This document shows, piece after piece, positions 1 through 13,561 of a stretch of DNA of 64,000 bases. A program made the translations under genes and the position numbers. Location of the stretch: NCBI GenBank assembly GCA_037178625.1, contig CM074138.1, positions 2,604,001 to 2,668,000 of the forward strand. The letters are read 5' to 3'. The notes beneath the pieces were generated by a model. It searched no databases and had not been told where the DNA came from. It saw only the letters and a program-made list of their open reading frames with translations. Position 1 is the stretch's first letter. Every line of letters begins with the position of its first letter. This DNA is from Skeletonema tropicum (lineage: Eukaryota; Bacillariophyta; Thalassiosirophyceae; Thalassiosirales; Thalassiosiraceae).

Positions 1-3000
1 AATCTCGAAAGGAACTGGCAAGGCTTCCGTGTCGATTTTACCGAGTTCACCATGGACTGTCCCATTACACAGGATGCGACGTATTTGGTCACTATTCGTC
101 TCAAGATTGAGGATCCGACTTTGGAAGATGGGGCTGTATCCGTTTGTGCAACTGAGAATCATAAGGATCATTGTCCTAAATTGGGTAGATCACTTATCAA
201 GGCTGAGGGAGCTGGTCATATCTACGATGCCAAAGCATATGTAAGTAATCTTGACTCTTGGCAGATTATGTGTGTCATGCAATTCATGTGCTAATTTCTT
301 CTTCTCTCCCACCCTTTCTTTAATTGCAGTTACTCCCTTCCTCCATTGGGAAGAATAACGAATGGTTCACCTTTACGAGTGAGTGGACGTGGAATGAGAA
401 TGAATTGACTGACATCGTTGGTCAAGTCTTTTACCTCGAAAACTTCAAGGCTGGCCAGATCATTCACATGGATGAATTCCAGTTTGAGCTACCGTCTTCC
501 AAGTCCTATCCCCCCGTTGACGACCCCTGTCTCGAACTTGTTGTCAATGGAAATGCGGAGGATGGAGATGGAAAGGGTTGGCATCCTTATCCCATGTGGA
601 CACACAGAAGTGGCTCATGGGTCCCTACCATCTTGGAAGAAACTGTCGATGGAGTTGTCAACAAGTACTGGCATATTGGCAATCGTTATTGGCATGGAGA
701 CTCCCTTCGTTTCCACGTGAATGAACAGTGCTTCATGCAAGGTGCCACCTATTCGCTTTCATTGCGTGCTCGATTTACTGGCAGCAAGACTGCGCCTACT
801 GCATACTGGTTCGAAATTAAGGGGTCCACTCCGGCCGGATATAGGTACAATAAACCACTCTATTGTCCCTCTCAAAGTGTGGCTGATGGCTGGGTTACCT
901 GTTCCGGGACCTTTGTAGCGGACGAAAACTATGATTTTATCTCCAAACCTGAAATCATTTTTGTTACCTATGAAGAGAGTGATGCGACCGGATATGTTGA
1001 TTGGGACTTTGATGATGTCAGTATTCGGTTCCAAAATGGGGTAAGTTTATATCCATGGTATACACGTTTACATTCTCTTCCACTCGTCTCTCACACACTC
1101 ACACCGGCTCAATCAATCATTGCTTCTGAATGCAGCCTGCCGCAGGACTTGAGGTTGATGGAGCAGCTGCCGCACGGTGGGGTGCCAATGCTGATGTCCA
1201 CATTACTTCGTCTACGCTTCACGGACAAGATGCTCAAGATGGCCGAGTCAAGACGGTCACTTTGAAGGATAATGGGAACGTTGTGCTCGATCTGGAAAAT
1301 CCTATCAGTCCCGTCCTTTCTGAGGCCGAGACTCCAGGTTATGGTGTGGAAATTGCTGTGACGACTCGTAACATCAAGATTGTTGGTGAAGATGATGGTA
1401 CCTACAACGGAGGATACTTGCAAGTCTTTCACACCCCCGATGTTGCTCAAGTCATCGAAGGTGTGGAATTCTACAACATGGGTCAGTCGTCAAGGAAGAA
1501 TCGCTTCGCAATTCAGCTCTTGTACAATGGCAATATTGAAGGCACGTCAATTTCAAGCAACTCTATCCGTGAATCCAATATGAGGTGTATTTCTGTCGAT
1601 GGTACCGCAAATGCAACGATTGCCTCAAATGTAGGAGCTGGGATTACTGGACACTGCTTTTACTTCGATCGTGTTGCGGCAGAGAACATGGTGGTTGATA
1701 ACCTTGCGTCAAACATGAACAACAGAATTGGTTGGCACAATCGTATCGATGGATGGGATGACTATGACGCGGATGGTTTCTCAATTTGGTCGCCAACCAA
1801 TCATTTCATTGGAAATGTGAGTATTCTTTTTTGAGCATATGATTGCTGCGTTTCAAAGTAAATGATTCTGACAGCTCCTTGATTTTGTTACACGTTGGTA
1901 TCTGTTTCATAGGTCGCTGCTGGGGGGCATAAACGTGGATTCCGCTACTATCTCGATTGGAGGACCCTCGACGTTGATAAGGTTCAGGTTGGTGGAAGCT
2001 TGCGTGGGGTGGCCATTGGAACTTTCAAGGATAACAAAGCCCACTCCAACTTTCGTCAAGGTTTCCATCTAGCTGATTTCGAACAATTCTTTAAATTCAG
2101 GGATCCCGACAATGTTCCTGTTTTCGAGAACCTTTCAGCTTACAGGAATCGTGAACAAGGAATATATGCTTACAACTGCGTTTATTGCAAGTTCATCGGT
2201 GGGTTTCTTTCAGATAACCAGAAAGGTATTCAGATCAGCAGGTCGGACGGTATCGCATTGGAGGACTTTGTAATCCAGGGTCAAACTGAAACCTTCAAGA
2301 ATTACGTGGAGGACAACAATAGCCACAAGCTCTGTGGAAATAGCGGCTGGACTTACGAAGGTATTCACATGATGGGTACGTTGTGGAGATTGGACCATTT
2401 AGACCCTGGCTTTGGCCTTCGTGCAAAGAATGTTGTCTTGTCAGGATTTGACAAGGAGAAAGAATATTATGAGAATTGCCCACTGACGGAACCAATTGGC
2501 TTTTCCACGGATACTAACTACGCTGCCCATTTCGATTACAAGACATCGTTCGAGAACGTGACTATTGATGACAGTCGTGACATCATTCTAGATGGCTGCC
2601 GTGCTGCTAGCTACGGATATCCAGATGTAGTTATCAACGACATTGATGGATCCCTCGACCCCGATGAAAGTGCATCAAGCGGTGCCTTGGTCAGTGATCA
2701 ACCTTACATGACGGGCTTGTTTGGTGATGCCTGCAAATCTACTGGCGGATGTATGTCTTACTGCGCTGGGGTTTGTTTAGGTATGTTTACTTTCTTCACA
2801 GAGCGCTTCGGTACCGAAAATTACGTTTTGAGGGTGACGGATGTTGCCTCTGGACTTTCTGTTGACATTCCGGGGAACGCACGCACCTACGACGAGCGCT
2901 GGAACACTTATGCTTACGACGGTCAAAGGACCTTCTCTGCATCTCTTCCAGCTGGAACATACACCGCTGAATTTAGGGACGAAGCTGATAATCTAGTGTG

Positions 3001-6000
3001 GCCTGAGTACGCAGAAGAACAATGGGCGCAGGCCGCCGATTGCGATGGTGGTGTTTCGATTGGTGATATTACCTTACTCAAACCTTCTATGGACACAGCT
3101 ACTGAATGCGCGGATATGATTAGGAATGGAGACTCTACCAATCGTACTGAGGTCACCCCATGGCTTCACACGAAGTGGTATGGAGATACTGTCAATGTAC
3201 TCAGGCCGGGCGAGGGTAAAGATGGAGGAAACGCTATTGCTATGGACCGCGTACATCACTGGACGGGTATCGCTCAGAATCTTAACAGCATGTGTACCGA
3301 TGCGGTAGAGGGACAGTTCTATGAATTCAATGCCTGGCTGAAGATGACTGATGCTGATGGTAACCCTTCAACTGTCATTGATCCAAATCGAGAATGGTGG
3401 AGAAACCAATCCCCAATATTGACTATGAATGACAGGCGTTACCGAGACGCTTCAACCAAGGAGTACCTTTATACCGCTGAGCATAGGGACTTAGCGGCAA
3501 TTGTTAGACCCTACGACAGTAACGGGTGGGGACGTGTCCATGGTATCTTCAAGATGTTGCCCGAATCACCTCGCCTTTGGGTAGAGCTTGAGCGAGCGCC
3601 GGACAACGTGAAATACCTTCTTGACAGTGCAACGCTTACTCCTTTGAGCTGCGACCGTGAAGGGTTGGTGAGGAATGGAAATCTTGAAACAGGTGACTCT
3701 CTATATTGGGGTAAGTGCAGTGGCAGGCAGTTTTACTTTATTTTCTATATATGGTGTGAGAGCTCACATTTTTCTATATTTGTACGCTTGATCTCTAGAT
3801 ACTTGGGGAGGTGACGTTGTTCTAGACGTTGTTCCAGGTCCAAATGGAGGAAGTGCTCTGAAGTCATCATCTCGAGGTTGGTATGATCGCACTCAAGCCC
3901 AAACCCTCAACATCGAATGCGTCAACGCTGGCGATCGAATCGCTTTTTCTGCTAAGATCAAGAATGATGTCGATTGTAACATCTACACCTGGCATAGTAA
4001 TTCGCGCTGCAATAACCTCATCTTTTACACGAGCAAAAACAACTTGAGGGAGTACCACCGTGTTGGCCACATTACTGCGGATACTCCCGACGAAGATGGC
4101 TGGTAAGTTTGGAATTCATTTACTACCTTCTTTAATTTGCAATGTTGCTAAATTGACAACCTTCTTCCTTTTCAGGCATCACGTCCATGGAATCCACGTT
4201 CACAACGAAAAGGGAGAAAATCCTGACCTTTCGAGGATCTATTTTGCTGATGCAAATCCAGCCTGGGATGTCTACACTGCCGATGTCAAGGCGTACGTCC
4301 TTGAGCAGAATTGTCAAGCACTTGTCTTGAACCCAGACATGGAGGAAAAGGATTTGTACTGGACTTTCACTGACAGGGATCGTTCCAAGGTGAAGGTGAT
4401 CACTGGTGCAGGTGGTAGCGGGCATGCCCTCCGTGTGTATGATAGGGATCATTCTTGGCGCGGCCTTTTCCAGGTATTGGATTCTAGGTGCTTCGTTGCT
4501 GGTGAAGAGTATGACATCTCTGCGAAATTCCGTCTCACTGACGCGGCTTTGGCTGGAGTCTCATGTGATCCCAACTTCCAATACAACCATAACGAAGGAG
4601 CACAATGTCCCAGTATTGTTATCTACGGCAAAAAATGCGCAAACGGCGATGTATACCAACAATTCTGGAATGCAGCATCGGTACGGACGTTAGATTGAAC
4701 TGCGACTTTTACCTTCTTATCGTAATATTACTCACTGACTTTCTTACTATTATTTATTACAGGACAAAACTTGGAACGCCGAAGGGTGGAATGATTACGA
4801 AACTTCCTTTGTTGTCACTGAAGAGCTTGCTGCCTGCGGGGATGTGAAGTTATTCATTCACCAGGTCAACAAGAATTGGAATATTGAAGTCGATGATGTG
4901 CAGATTTCTGAATTGGTGACTCTATCCCCCACTCTCGAACCCACGGACTCTCCAACAGAGTTTGTTGAAGAAGCGAGCTCCAGTCCCACTGCCGCACCTA
5001 CAGCTATGCCTACCGTTTCTGCCACAACAGCTTGTCCTCCCATTGGAGAATACGTTGAGCTTCCCGCTGGACCAATCATGTTAGAACGGAGCAGCACTCT
5101 CTGCATCATCACAAAGGCTGACGTTGATAGCAGCGGAACTCAGACTGAAATTGCCCCTGTCGCTCGATCTTCAAATGGAGGAGATTGGGAGAAACACGCT
5201 GGTGAATTTGCCGAGGCATTGCTCTACGGCAAGAACTTCGGTGATTACGACCAAGGTTGCCAAATTACTCTTCCTGCACTTGCTTCTGGCCAAAAGTATT
5301 TTATTGCGTCCTATATTGATAGTAGTCCTGCGAGGAGGCTAACCGAAGTAGACGAGGAGAGGAAGGCAGTCGCACGTCTCATGCAGCACGGTACTTTTGG
5401 AACTACTCTCTCTGACTTGGAGGGATGGAGCAAAGGACCTGTAACGAAAGAGAGCGCAGCTGAATGGGTGAAGGAGCAGATCAATATGACTATGACGAGC
5501 CACAGGGAGTACTTCAGAACGCGTACTAATCCAAGGTGGGTGCTTTCCTTTCTCACTAGTTTCCCAACTCTATATCTTTCATTTTTACTCACATTCATAT
5601 TGCCCTTTTAATCTCGTGAACAGGCTCACAAACCCTGTGAGAATTGGTCGCAACAACCACCCTTGCAGCGCTAATGCTAGGTGGAGAAAATTTGCCTTCT
5701 CGAGAAAGGATGGGGAACACGCAGGTTTTGTTAACACTTTTGAAGCGTCTTACGACGAGGCTGTCGACCATGTGATTACTGTCAAGCTGAATGGTCACGT
5801 TCGAACGACAGTAAAGGCCATTGGTTTCGAAGATGTAACGAAAACGTTTGAGTTCAACAAGGAATATCTCATGTGCCATTCGCCCACAGAACGGGTTGAT
5901 GGATGGTTTTGGCTGAGGCTAGATGATGGCAGCTGCACTCATGTGGCAAATCCTCTAATTCAGTTCTTCCCAGAAGCAACACAGCCTTCATATGTTGTTA

Positions 6001-9000
6001 ACATTCCCAACGTCTCAGGTAGTTTGCAGGTCATTGACGCAGAACATTCCGACGGCGAAGAGCTAATCAACACTGTCGCTTTGGATGATGAGCTCTGTGG
6101 CACCCTGAGTGACATTACTGAGCAATTAGATGCGCCAGTCCATGGCATGCTTGATGACGGCTCATTCGTGTTGTTTGATCCAAGACTGATGCTCCAGGAG
6201 AACACTGTTGGTAACCCTGAGTCCGATGGCGGGGGATTAATCAAGAGTATGACTGGTGATGTTACGAAGTGCGCAAATGTTCCCCGAACTTTCTTGAATG
6301 AAGACTCTTGTGTGCTTTCAAACTCGGCCACTGCATGCAGTTCATCAACAGCTCCTGACCTTCTCATTGATTTGAACGCTGAGAATCTTGGACTACTTCA
6401 TGATCTGACTGGGCAATACGTCTACGGAATCCTTGGCTTGCCCGTTGTTGACAAGTTAGGGGAGCAGTTGGAAAGCCCCTGTACTCCGGGTCTGCGCAGT
6501 CGTTGGGAGATCAAATCTGCGGGAGAATGCACTGCGACTGATCTTGGAACGAACACACATGCATCTCTAGTGGAACTTCTTTCGGAAAGCAGTGACTCTA
6601 ATACTTTCATCAGGGACATCAACTTTCCTGCTAATGGTTTTGCTTGCGATATTATCGACGATGCTAAAGCGGAGGTAGAAATCATCATTGAAAACCAGTG
6701 TTTCAAGCGTGTCCATCCAGAACACATGAGTGTTTTCGACTTTACGTATTGGACATTGGACCACACTCATCCTGGTAACATGATTGCAATGATGGAAGGC
6801 GAGAGCAACCCTATCAAGAAGTTTCGCGATGAAGATGGAAGTGCTTTCCTCGTTTTCCCTTCATATCCTAGTGCAGACAGTGATGTGCCGCCTCATCCAC
6901 TTGGTAAGTGTGTTATCACGACCGACTCAATCGATTCATTGCATCCACATACGCAGTTCTAACAAAACACGTCTGCTGCTGTTCCTCACAGAGAGGTGGG
7001 TCACGCATGGTGAAAAGTTCGCGAAGTTAGGTCGCTTTGGTGACACAGCTCTCTTTGTTGACTTACCAAATGAGATGCGTACTGATGAAGTTGCAGCACA
7101 CTTTGGAGATTCAACTGGGTCGACTGGAAGTTTTGTAGTGACATGTGGATCACCGGGTGAAGTGGCCAATGATCCAACTCTTGGGAAATACTTCATTCCC
7201 GTTCACGAGAAGGGGTCTGATTGGGGGCTTCGCGAACAAAAGGGTGATGTCTTTTTCAATGTTGTTCTGAATGCTAAAGACCAGCTTCGCCAGAGAGTTG
7301 CTTTTGCGCTCTCCCAAGTTCTTGTTGTTGTCGATACAGCCACTTCAATCGTAGGAGATCACACGGAAGCATATGTTTCTTATCATGACATCCTCGTTAG
7401 GAACGCCTTTGGAAATTATCGTGACATTCTCAAGCAGATATCTTACAACCCGCTCATGGCAGAGAACTTGTCGTTTATTCAGTCAAAGTCGACTGCTCAC
7501 ATGTGGGAGCATCAGCAGAAGCATGCCTTTGCCGATGAGAACTTCGCCAGGTAAGTCTTTTCAGCGTGTGTAGTTACAACTATCATTATCATTTTTGAAT
7601 GTCATTCTAATAATTTCAATCATTCAATTCTCTTTTTTCACAGAGAGATTATGCAGGTAAGTCTTACAAGTTGTCCTATCATTTTGAACGTTATCATAAA
7701 ATTTCTAATTCAATGTTCTTCTCCATACACAGCTTTTTTCTACTGGATTGTACATGCTCAATGAAGACGGCTCTCACAAGATTGATGAGAACGGCGAATG
7801 GATTAATGCCTATACGAATGACGAGATTATGAGTTTCGCAAGACTTTGGACTGGTTTCGACGTAAGATCATCATCTGTTTCATCTTGAGTCGGTGAAATG
7901 CATCAGTAGCTAACTCTTGTTTCTTTCTTTTACACTTCCAATAACAGTACCAAGAAGGACGAGGAAACATGGAGGAGAATACTTGGTTTGGCAACAGAAT
8001 CGACCCAATGAGGATCGAAGCATCTTGGAGGGATAAGTTCCCTAAGACGGACATGACTGGAGGCTACATCGGAGATGGATATCCTCTTTGTGTTGATCTA
8101 CCAGATAAGATGTGGCTTAGAAAAGGTGCCACGTACAGGCTTTTAGGATCGAAGCACACCCCTGAACTCATGGAGGACGACCCAGCCTACAAGAATGACT
8201 TGACGATGAAACATTTCGTACTTGAAGCTGGTTCTAATCTGAAGGAAGCCTTGTGCAACGCTGACACAAATGGAAATTGTCAATACGCTATGTCTGTTAC
8301 TTTGGAGTCAAACTTGTCTTGCACTGGGAAAGAGTGTGAAGCCGATACAGCGAGAGTTGTCGATGCAGGAGAAGGCATCTACTATGAATATATCAGTCCC
8401 ACTTGTGTGGAGCAGGCCTTTTACAGCAACGCTAAGAAGATCATCTTCAAGGACAGAATGAAAGATTCATCATGTGCTAACCCTCTCTTGGCTTATGCCT
8501 CTGAAGCTTGCTGTTCTACTGGCGATGTTGCTGCTTACCGCAATCCTGAATACGTCTATGATCAGGAAAGAGTTTTGTTTGCAACTGCGGGTGATCGCTG
8601 TGTTGCGATGGGCAAGAAATTATGCGATTTCAATTACATCAATGATTTGGATCATCACAAGAAGGGTTACCATTGGAGTAAGTACCAATTTTGATCATTA
8701 TTTTTATGTTTTCAAGCGAAGTAACTGACAGGATATTACTCTATTCGTTTCGCAGCATCTGACAGCTGTAAGATTCAAGTGAAGGTAGACTCTGCTGGGC
8801 AGACAGCAATTGTGTACAAGCCCAACAGTTACAATCACTTGCATCCTCACATCGACCCCAACAATAGGAATTTCTTCAAGGTGTATTGGGATGGTGAATA
8901 TCCAATTAATAACGATGATAGCCCAGATGGAAATGATTGTGGCAACGGAGCCTGCACAGCGCTGCAGACGGGCGGATGTCTTTGTGACACCAGTGTGTTT

Positions 9001-11493
9001 GAGTCGCGTGTTTTCTCACGTATGCCATCTAGTGCGGATGAAGTCTTGTCGAAGCTCACAATTGGAGCTTATGACACTCTAGCTTACGATGATGGTACTT
9101 ACTCGGAAAGTGTCACGGAGAATGATGTTACTGCCTACTTCAAGGCCGGTGAAGGGTTTACTGCGGACACTGTTTTCGAGGTGACGGATAAAAATCGCCG
9201 ATTACTCCGTTTCAAGAATTCAATTGAAAAAGTACGAGTTGACGGTGACTCTTCTTTGTCATTCCGCAACCCTCCATCCTTCATGAGCGTTCTAAACCCG
9301 GAGTCTACCGCAGGAAAAGCAGCAGCTGAGACAGATGCAGCCCTTGATCATTATTTCTACCATGACAATACTGCACCATTCCTTGCCCTCCGAATGATCC
9401 AGAGAATGGTGACCTCCAATCCATCTCCTAGATACATTCAAGCAGTTGCAGATGCATTTACTAGTGGTGAATACATGGGCATTGGGTCAGGAGATTATGG
9501 TGATATGGCTGCGATGGTAGCAGCAGTTATTCTTGAGCCTCAAGCGCGTGACGAAACTCTTGATAATGATCCATTCGACGGACAATTTGTGGAGCAATTG
9601 TTGCAAATTACGCGCCTCTCTCGAGGTTTGGAGCTTACACCAGGTGATACGGTGAAGTTGATCTATTTTGACCGTCTCAAAGATCGCATTGGCCAGGCTC
9701 CATACGAGTACGATACTGTCTTTAGCTTCTTCTTGCCTGAGTATCAACCAGATGGCACCACCAAAGTCGGTCAAGCTACATTAGTTGCACCGGAAGCTGT
9801 TGCGTTGGATGCTCCGAAGACTGTTGAGTTGATGAATGGAATGTTTTCAATGGTCAAGTTTGGTCTCAATAGATGTTACGGTGGATTCAATCAGTGGCAT
9901 GGAAGTTGCTATGAAGACGACGACTTCTCGAATTCATACGCTCACTTGACGCATGAAATGGCTTGGGACACACCCGAAGCTGGTCTAATTCATGCTGATG
10001 CTGTGATCAGCGAACTTTCACTCATTCTTACTGCCGGTAGACTCAGTCCTACCAACTTTGACATTATCAAGAGTGCCTACCTTGAGAAGCTTCCTACTGC
10101 AGGCCACGCTGCTGCTCATCGTATGGCAGTGCAACTCATTTTGACAACACCCGAGTTCCACACGACTCAAACCACCATTTCAAGTGGTTTGGACCGGCCA
10201 GAGCCTGCTGTACCTGTGTCGTCTGGTGTTCCCTACAAGGCGATTGTCATGGTAATGCTTGGTGGAGGTGCAGATTCATTCAATATGCTTGTTCCTCACA
10301 CGTGTACTGGAGCGAAGGATATGTATCAAGAGTACAACGAGGTCCGTTTGGATGTTGCCTTGCCAAAAGAAGATTTGATTGAGCTTAATAATGTCTCGAA
10401 CCAAGTATGTGAGAAGTTTGGAGTGCACCCTCAGTACGAGAATGTTGCTAGCATGTTCAACAGTGGTGATTTGAGCTGGTTCACAAACACTGGTGTTTTG
10501 GACAAGGAAACGGACAAGCACAATTTCTGGAGAGACACCGTGACTCAGCTATTTGCGCACAATTGGATGCAACTTGCGGCACAGAAAGTTGATCCATTCA
10601 AGGATGCATTTGGAACAGGTGTTCTTGGCAGAATCCGGGATGCCGCAACAAAGCAGGGTCGTAGCATTGGAGGTTTTGCTATTGATTGGAGCGCTGCAGC
10701 AACGAATGGCATGCCTGGAGTCAACCCATCAGCTTTGATTCTCAGCAGAAACGGTGTGACACAGTTCAACGAGAGACCATCATCGGACGATATGTTGTAC
10801 ACTATCAAGCTACTCAATTCAGATGTAACGCCAGAAAGTGGAGCCTTCTCCGATCTATGGGCTGATCATTTCACCACTGCCCTCGCAAACAACCAGAGGC
10901 TTTACGATACTCTTTCAGTCAAGACCACTGCGACTAGCTTTCCCAACGAGCATCTTTCACGTCAACTTGAGATGGTGGCGAAGATGATTGATTCTCGCGA
11001 AGAACGCGGGTCGGATGGAGATGTCTTTTTCTGTAGCAAGGGTGGATTCGACACCCACACGAACACCTTGGCGAATACAGACGTATTGTTTGGATCACTG
11101 GATGCGGCCTACGGAGCTTTCCGTCAGGAGATGGTAGCCAAGGGAATTTGGGACCAAGTGACTTTGATTACTGTTTCTGACTTTGCCCGTACTCTCAATC
11201 CTAATGGTAACGCTGGTGTTGACCACGCATGGGGAGGAAATTACGTTATGATGGGTGGTGCAGTGAAAGGAGGACAGATTCATGGAACTTACCCAGACAA
11301 TCTCACGGATGACGGAGATAGGATGCTGGGAAGAGGCCGTGCCATTCCAACAACAGGATGGGAGGTAGTCTTCAAAGCAACGGCAGAATGGTTTGGATGT
11401 GCTGCAGAAGACATGCCTGATATTCTTCCCAATATGGGTTCTTTCCCACGTGCGGATTACTGGATTCCAGCGGCGGACGTGTTTCACATCTAG
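1..11493 (+). CDS. Giant multidomain secreted/surface protein (CBM-like, beta-helix, DUF1800, DUF1501), 5' partial
   Basis: I join 13 exons: 1-240, 330-1040, 1136-1816, 1913-3710, 3799-4102, 4176-4680, 4763-5535, 5624-6903, 6992-7550, 7644-7656, 7733-7861, 7948-8677, 8756-11493. All introns are GT-AG, 73-96 nt, and keep one frame of 3486 residues to TAG at 11491; the start lies upstream of the window. Domains (residues counted from the window edge): a CBM4/9-like module ~148-313 ('ELVVNGNAEDG'); a CEMIP/TMEM2/fibrocystin-type right-handed beta-helix ~395-806; three more CBM-like modules ~936-1450, each opening like 'LVRNGNLE'; a Pro/Thr/Ser linker ~1465-1490; DUF1800 starting ~1612 ('FGTTLSDLEGW'), with its core at ~2197 ('RVAFALSQVLVVV'), 'DENFAREIMQLFSTGLYML' near 2285 and 'LRMIQRMVTSNPSPRYI' near 2785; DUF1501 ~3066-3486 ('MLGGGADSFNMLVP', 'DFARTLNPNG', 'DHAWGGNYVMMGG'). 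DUF1800 and DUF1501 are usually separate neighbouring genes in bacteria, so fusion after bacterial transfer is an inference. An extracellular or cell-wall role is likely; no enzyme activity can be assigned. Confidence 0.85.
7644..7656 (+). other. 13-nt microexon of the DUF1800/DUF1501 gene
   Basis: The sequence AGAGATTATGCAG is bounded by ...TTTTTTCACAG and GTAAGTC. Joined to the AG that ends the previous exon (7550) and the CTT that opens the next (7733), it encodes the R-E-I-M-Q of the DUF1800 signature 'DENFAREIMQLFSTGLY'. Skipping it would remove conserved residues and shift the frame. Confidence 0.85.
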
Positions 11494-11931
11494 AGAGTGT
11501 AGACGGGGACAGAGTTATTGAAGGGGAAAGATAACTTTTTGTTTTGTTTGATTGAAATAGATACTTAGATAGATAACAGATATATGGTTAAGAATAATTT
11601 TCTTGACTATAAAACTAGCTTTGAATCTGCCTAGTTTAAAAGTAGACATGCTGGCCTGGACAAAGGAAGAGCCTTTCCAACGAGCAATCCTCTCTTTACG
11701 ACTGGGACTCTGGGCCTGTGGGTCAAATCCATTCAATAGAAGATCTTTCAAGATGTCGCCTCCTCCACTATGATTTTACTCCAAGCTACGCCCTCTAGAC
11801 TCTGGGAGAGAGACTAATGATGAAGCATGGAAGAATATTGCTGCCATCAGCTGATTCCATGGTCTGAACACTTATCAAGAGATGGCATGGACTTCAACAA
11901 TATTGGAAATAAGCAGTGTCATAAATACTAT
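11494..11931. other. Intergenic, 3' flank of the giant gene
   Basis: This holds the probable 3' UTR and flank after the TAG at 11491-11493. It is AT-rich around 11520-11640. I see no convincing gene; the short open frames lack recognisable domains. Confidence 0.4.
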
Positions 11932-13200
11932 TTACATCTTACGTAGGTGCGGCATTGGTTACATTATCTACCTACATCTCTTCCTCTTATTCGTGCGAAG
12001 ATGGGCAGCAATGATATGAAGTAGGGCGCCGCGCTACGTAGGGGAGAAGGTCTGCTGCTCGGCTGCTCAAACAATCTTGTTCTTGATTCCACTACAAAGT
12101 CCTTGCGAAACAGTCTCTGCTTGGCCAGAGTAGCAAAGGATGAATGGACTGTGGCCGGACGTACAGCTTGCGGGGAGCTGTTCGAAGAGTGTGCTCAGAG
12201 ATGAACACGTTGATCTTGAACTCCTCTTGAGACACTATGGAAGTAGGAGTATTGGAACTCAGTGACGTACACACTTGTTGAGTGAATGTCAAGAAGGCTG
12301 AGCATAAGATCAAGATCGCATAAACCGACTAAAACGATGCCATAAACGTTACATCAGATAAAAGCATGAGCACATTATCTATCTCATTCCTACGACCTAC
12401 GCCTACGACTTCGATCGTGCCATGAGATACGCGATGGTGTGGCCTTGGAGGACAGGCACTGCTCGACTGCTAAAACTAAACTCACCGTCTTGTCCCTGTC
12501 CTGCTAGCAACGACCATGAGTCAACAATCTCTGCTTGGTCTGAGTTGCGTTGGGGTAGATGTATGGATTGTAGCTGTGCGGCTGTACGTCTTGCAGAGAG
12601 AGCATCGAAGAGCATATGTACACGTTGAACCCCTCTCTATTATATTCAACCATATCGTAGCTATCGTCGTCAAGATGCATCGAACGAGACGCCATGGTGA
12701 TATCCAAATGCTACTGAGCAAGAGCTGGTAACATGAAGACGTCCAAAGCTGAAAGATACGACTGGTGGAACTTCTCTCAAGAGGGCTAAGATCAAGATCA
12801 CACAAGTTCGAGTAATGAAGTAATTTACATCTTTTATCAGAGACGCTACCTACAATCTACCTCTACCATCTCATTCATGCATAACGGAAACGCTAAACAT
12901 CAGTCATCCCGCTTTAGCTGTAGAGAAAGAATGGCAGCAATGTACCATAGACATGCGATGGGAATGGGAAGGGCGCTACTTGGGACGGGATCCGAGCAGC
13001 GGTGATGAATGGACCGTAGATGGCCATGCAGTTTGAGATATGCCTGGTGAAGAGTGTGCTGAAGAGTCACAATTGAAGCAGGAATGATTTCTTCAATTCC
13101 TTTGGTGCGCAGTGCCCCTTCGTGGAGTGGGGAATGCCGTAATGACGTAGGATGAAATAGCGGCGCGTCAGAGGTCACAGCAGCGGTTGATCTCGTCTCC
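11932..13200. repeat. Three decayed tandem copies of a ~450 bp repeat
   Basis: Units lie at about 11932-12350, 12351-12825 and 12826-13200. The same landmarks recur in order. First come an 'ATCTACCT..CATCTC' block and 'GGCAGCAATG' (12004, 12932). A 'GGGCGC' block near 12025 and 12970 follows. Next is 'TGAATGGACTG' / 'TGTATGGATTG' / 'TGAATGGACCG' near 12130, 12560 and 13005, then 'GAAGAGTGTGCT' (12184, 13050). 'AAGATCAAGATC' closes the first two units (12306, 12788). The copies have diverged by many substitutions and indels, and no frame is conserved, so this is old noncoding duplication or a dead element. Boundaries are approximate. Confidence 0.6.
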
Positions 13201-13561
13201 TCTTCAAAGGCGATGCCAGAGGATTCCAAGACCAAGAAGCCAATGAGTCCATCGATGAACTACCAAGCACTGAATTAGAGATAGGAAACAAAACAAGCGA
13301 TTCATTAGAGATACAAAGAGACAGCCACAACAAGATGTTGCTCCCAAAAAGTAAAAATTGTGGGTGGATGGGCGGGGGACGTCACACAAGATACTGACAG
13401 GATTCGAATAATCAAGGTACTCTGGCAGGCTACAACCCCGGGGTCCTCTTCACCCTCATAAAGGGATCACTAGATCGCCCGATCAATCTCCACCTGTACG
13501 GAAACTGTGTGCTCTGGAACCCCAAACTCAGAGTGCGGTCCGAAGACGTTTAACATGCCCA

